This document shows, piece by piece, positions 63,723-64,000 of a stretch of 64,000 nt of DNA (positions within the stretch are counted from its first letter, which is position 1; each line of letters starts with the position of its first letter). The translations under genes were made by a program, and so were the position numbers. The DNA is from Chaetorhynchus papuensis (Eukaryota; Chordata; Aves; Passeriformes; Rhipiduridae). A model generated the notes under the pieces. It saw nothing but the letters and a program-made list of their open reading frames with translations. It had not been told where the DNA came from and made no database searches. The stretch lies in NCBI GenBank assembly GCA_013396525.1, contig VWYX01000212.1:806001-870000 (forward strand), given 5' to 3'.

Positions 63723-64000
63723 TGGTTCTGGTTTTGGCAATTTTCTTCAGAGTAGCTAGTATGGGGCTATGATTTGGATTTATGCTGAAAATAGTGTTGA
63801 TAATATAGAGATGCTTTTTTTATTGCTGAGCAGCACTTTCACAGCATCAAGGCCTTTCCTGCTTCTGGTACTACTCCTCCAGCTAGGAGGCTGGGGCTGC
63901 ACAAAGAGTGGGGAGGGGAAACAGCCAGGACAGCTGACCTCAACTGACTAATGGGTTATTCTGGACCCTATGGCCTTGTAGTTACTGTGTAAAGCTGGGG
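63723..64000 (+). mobile_element. ERVL-like LTR, cut by the window end
   Basis: The start TGGTTCTGGTTTTGGCAATT, then TAGTATGGGGCTATGATTTG, GTGTTGATAATATAGAGATG, CCAGGACAGCTGACCTCAAC and GTGTAAAGCTGGGG match the 5' half of the 12.6 kb LTR, including the lead-up to its TATA region. The 3' half lies beyond this window, so whether it is solo or a proviral 5' LTR cannot be told. Confidence 0.9.

Noticed and set aside
1..64000. CRISPR arrays, operons, phage or bacterial mobile elements
   Set aside because: Repeat content and composition are those of an avian nuclear genome. No regularly spaced short repeats or prokaryotic genes are present.

Overview
This is AT-rich vertebrate DNA with no recognisable protein-coding, tRNA or rRNA gene. 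The repeat content points to a bird, probably a passerine or close relative. There are several CR1 LINE copies, most 5'-truncated, ending in the avian CR1 tail (the GGTCCCTTCCAACC-type motif followed by ATTCTATGATTCT-like octamers). There are also many solo LTRs of avian endogenous retroviruses, mostly ERVL-like, and no SINEs that I can see. The open reading frames are short, lack family similarity and overlap on both strands, as expected by chance in noncoding DNA. The only real coding homology is a decayed CR1 ORF2 (endonuclease plus reverse transcriptase) on the minus strand at about 45.7-47.8 kb.

Layout. 1-12.6 kb is mostly unique sequence with a young-looking CR1 tail (5.6 kb) and an old, diverged CR1 (6.4-7.5 kb). 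12.6-23.4 kb holds a plus-strand ERVL-like LTR, a pair of ~190 bp inverted repeats 1.66 kb apart (15.19 and 17.24 kb), two CR1 tails, an LTR with degenerate internal repeats (19 kb), a minus-strand CR1 (20.6 kb) and a minus-strand solo LTR with a perfect 5 bp target-site duplication (22.9 kb). 23.4-28.3 kb is unique apart from a (TA)17 microsatellite and poly-T tracts. 28.3-33.1 kb holds a 1.35 kb CpG-rich solo LTR with a perfect target-site duplication, a second LTR and an unassigned GC-richer stretch.

37-48 kb is a zone of nested insertions: a CR1 inside an LTR (38.2-39.4 kb), an LTR inside another LTR with clean target-site duplications (42.6-43.7 kb), an ERVK-like LTR (43.9-44.3 kb) and the 2.2 kb CR1 with its broken ORF2. 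51.3-64 kb carries four ERVL-like LTRs in the same orientation, two minus-strand LTRs of other kinds and a 1 kb CR1.

The window reads as intergenic or intronic DNA shaped by retroelement insertion. I found no operon, defence system or novel gene system. The items most worth a second look are the inverted repeat pair, the datable nested insertions, the long CpG-rich LTR, a perfect 14 bp palindrome built on TAATTA cores, and a homeodomain-site-rich stretch near 59 kb that resembles a conserved noncoding element. Family assignments are from recognition of avian repeat consensus features, not from a database search.
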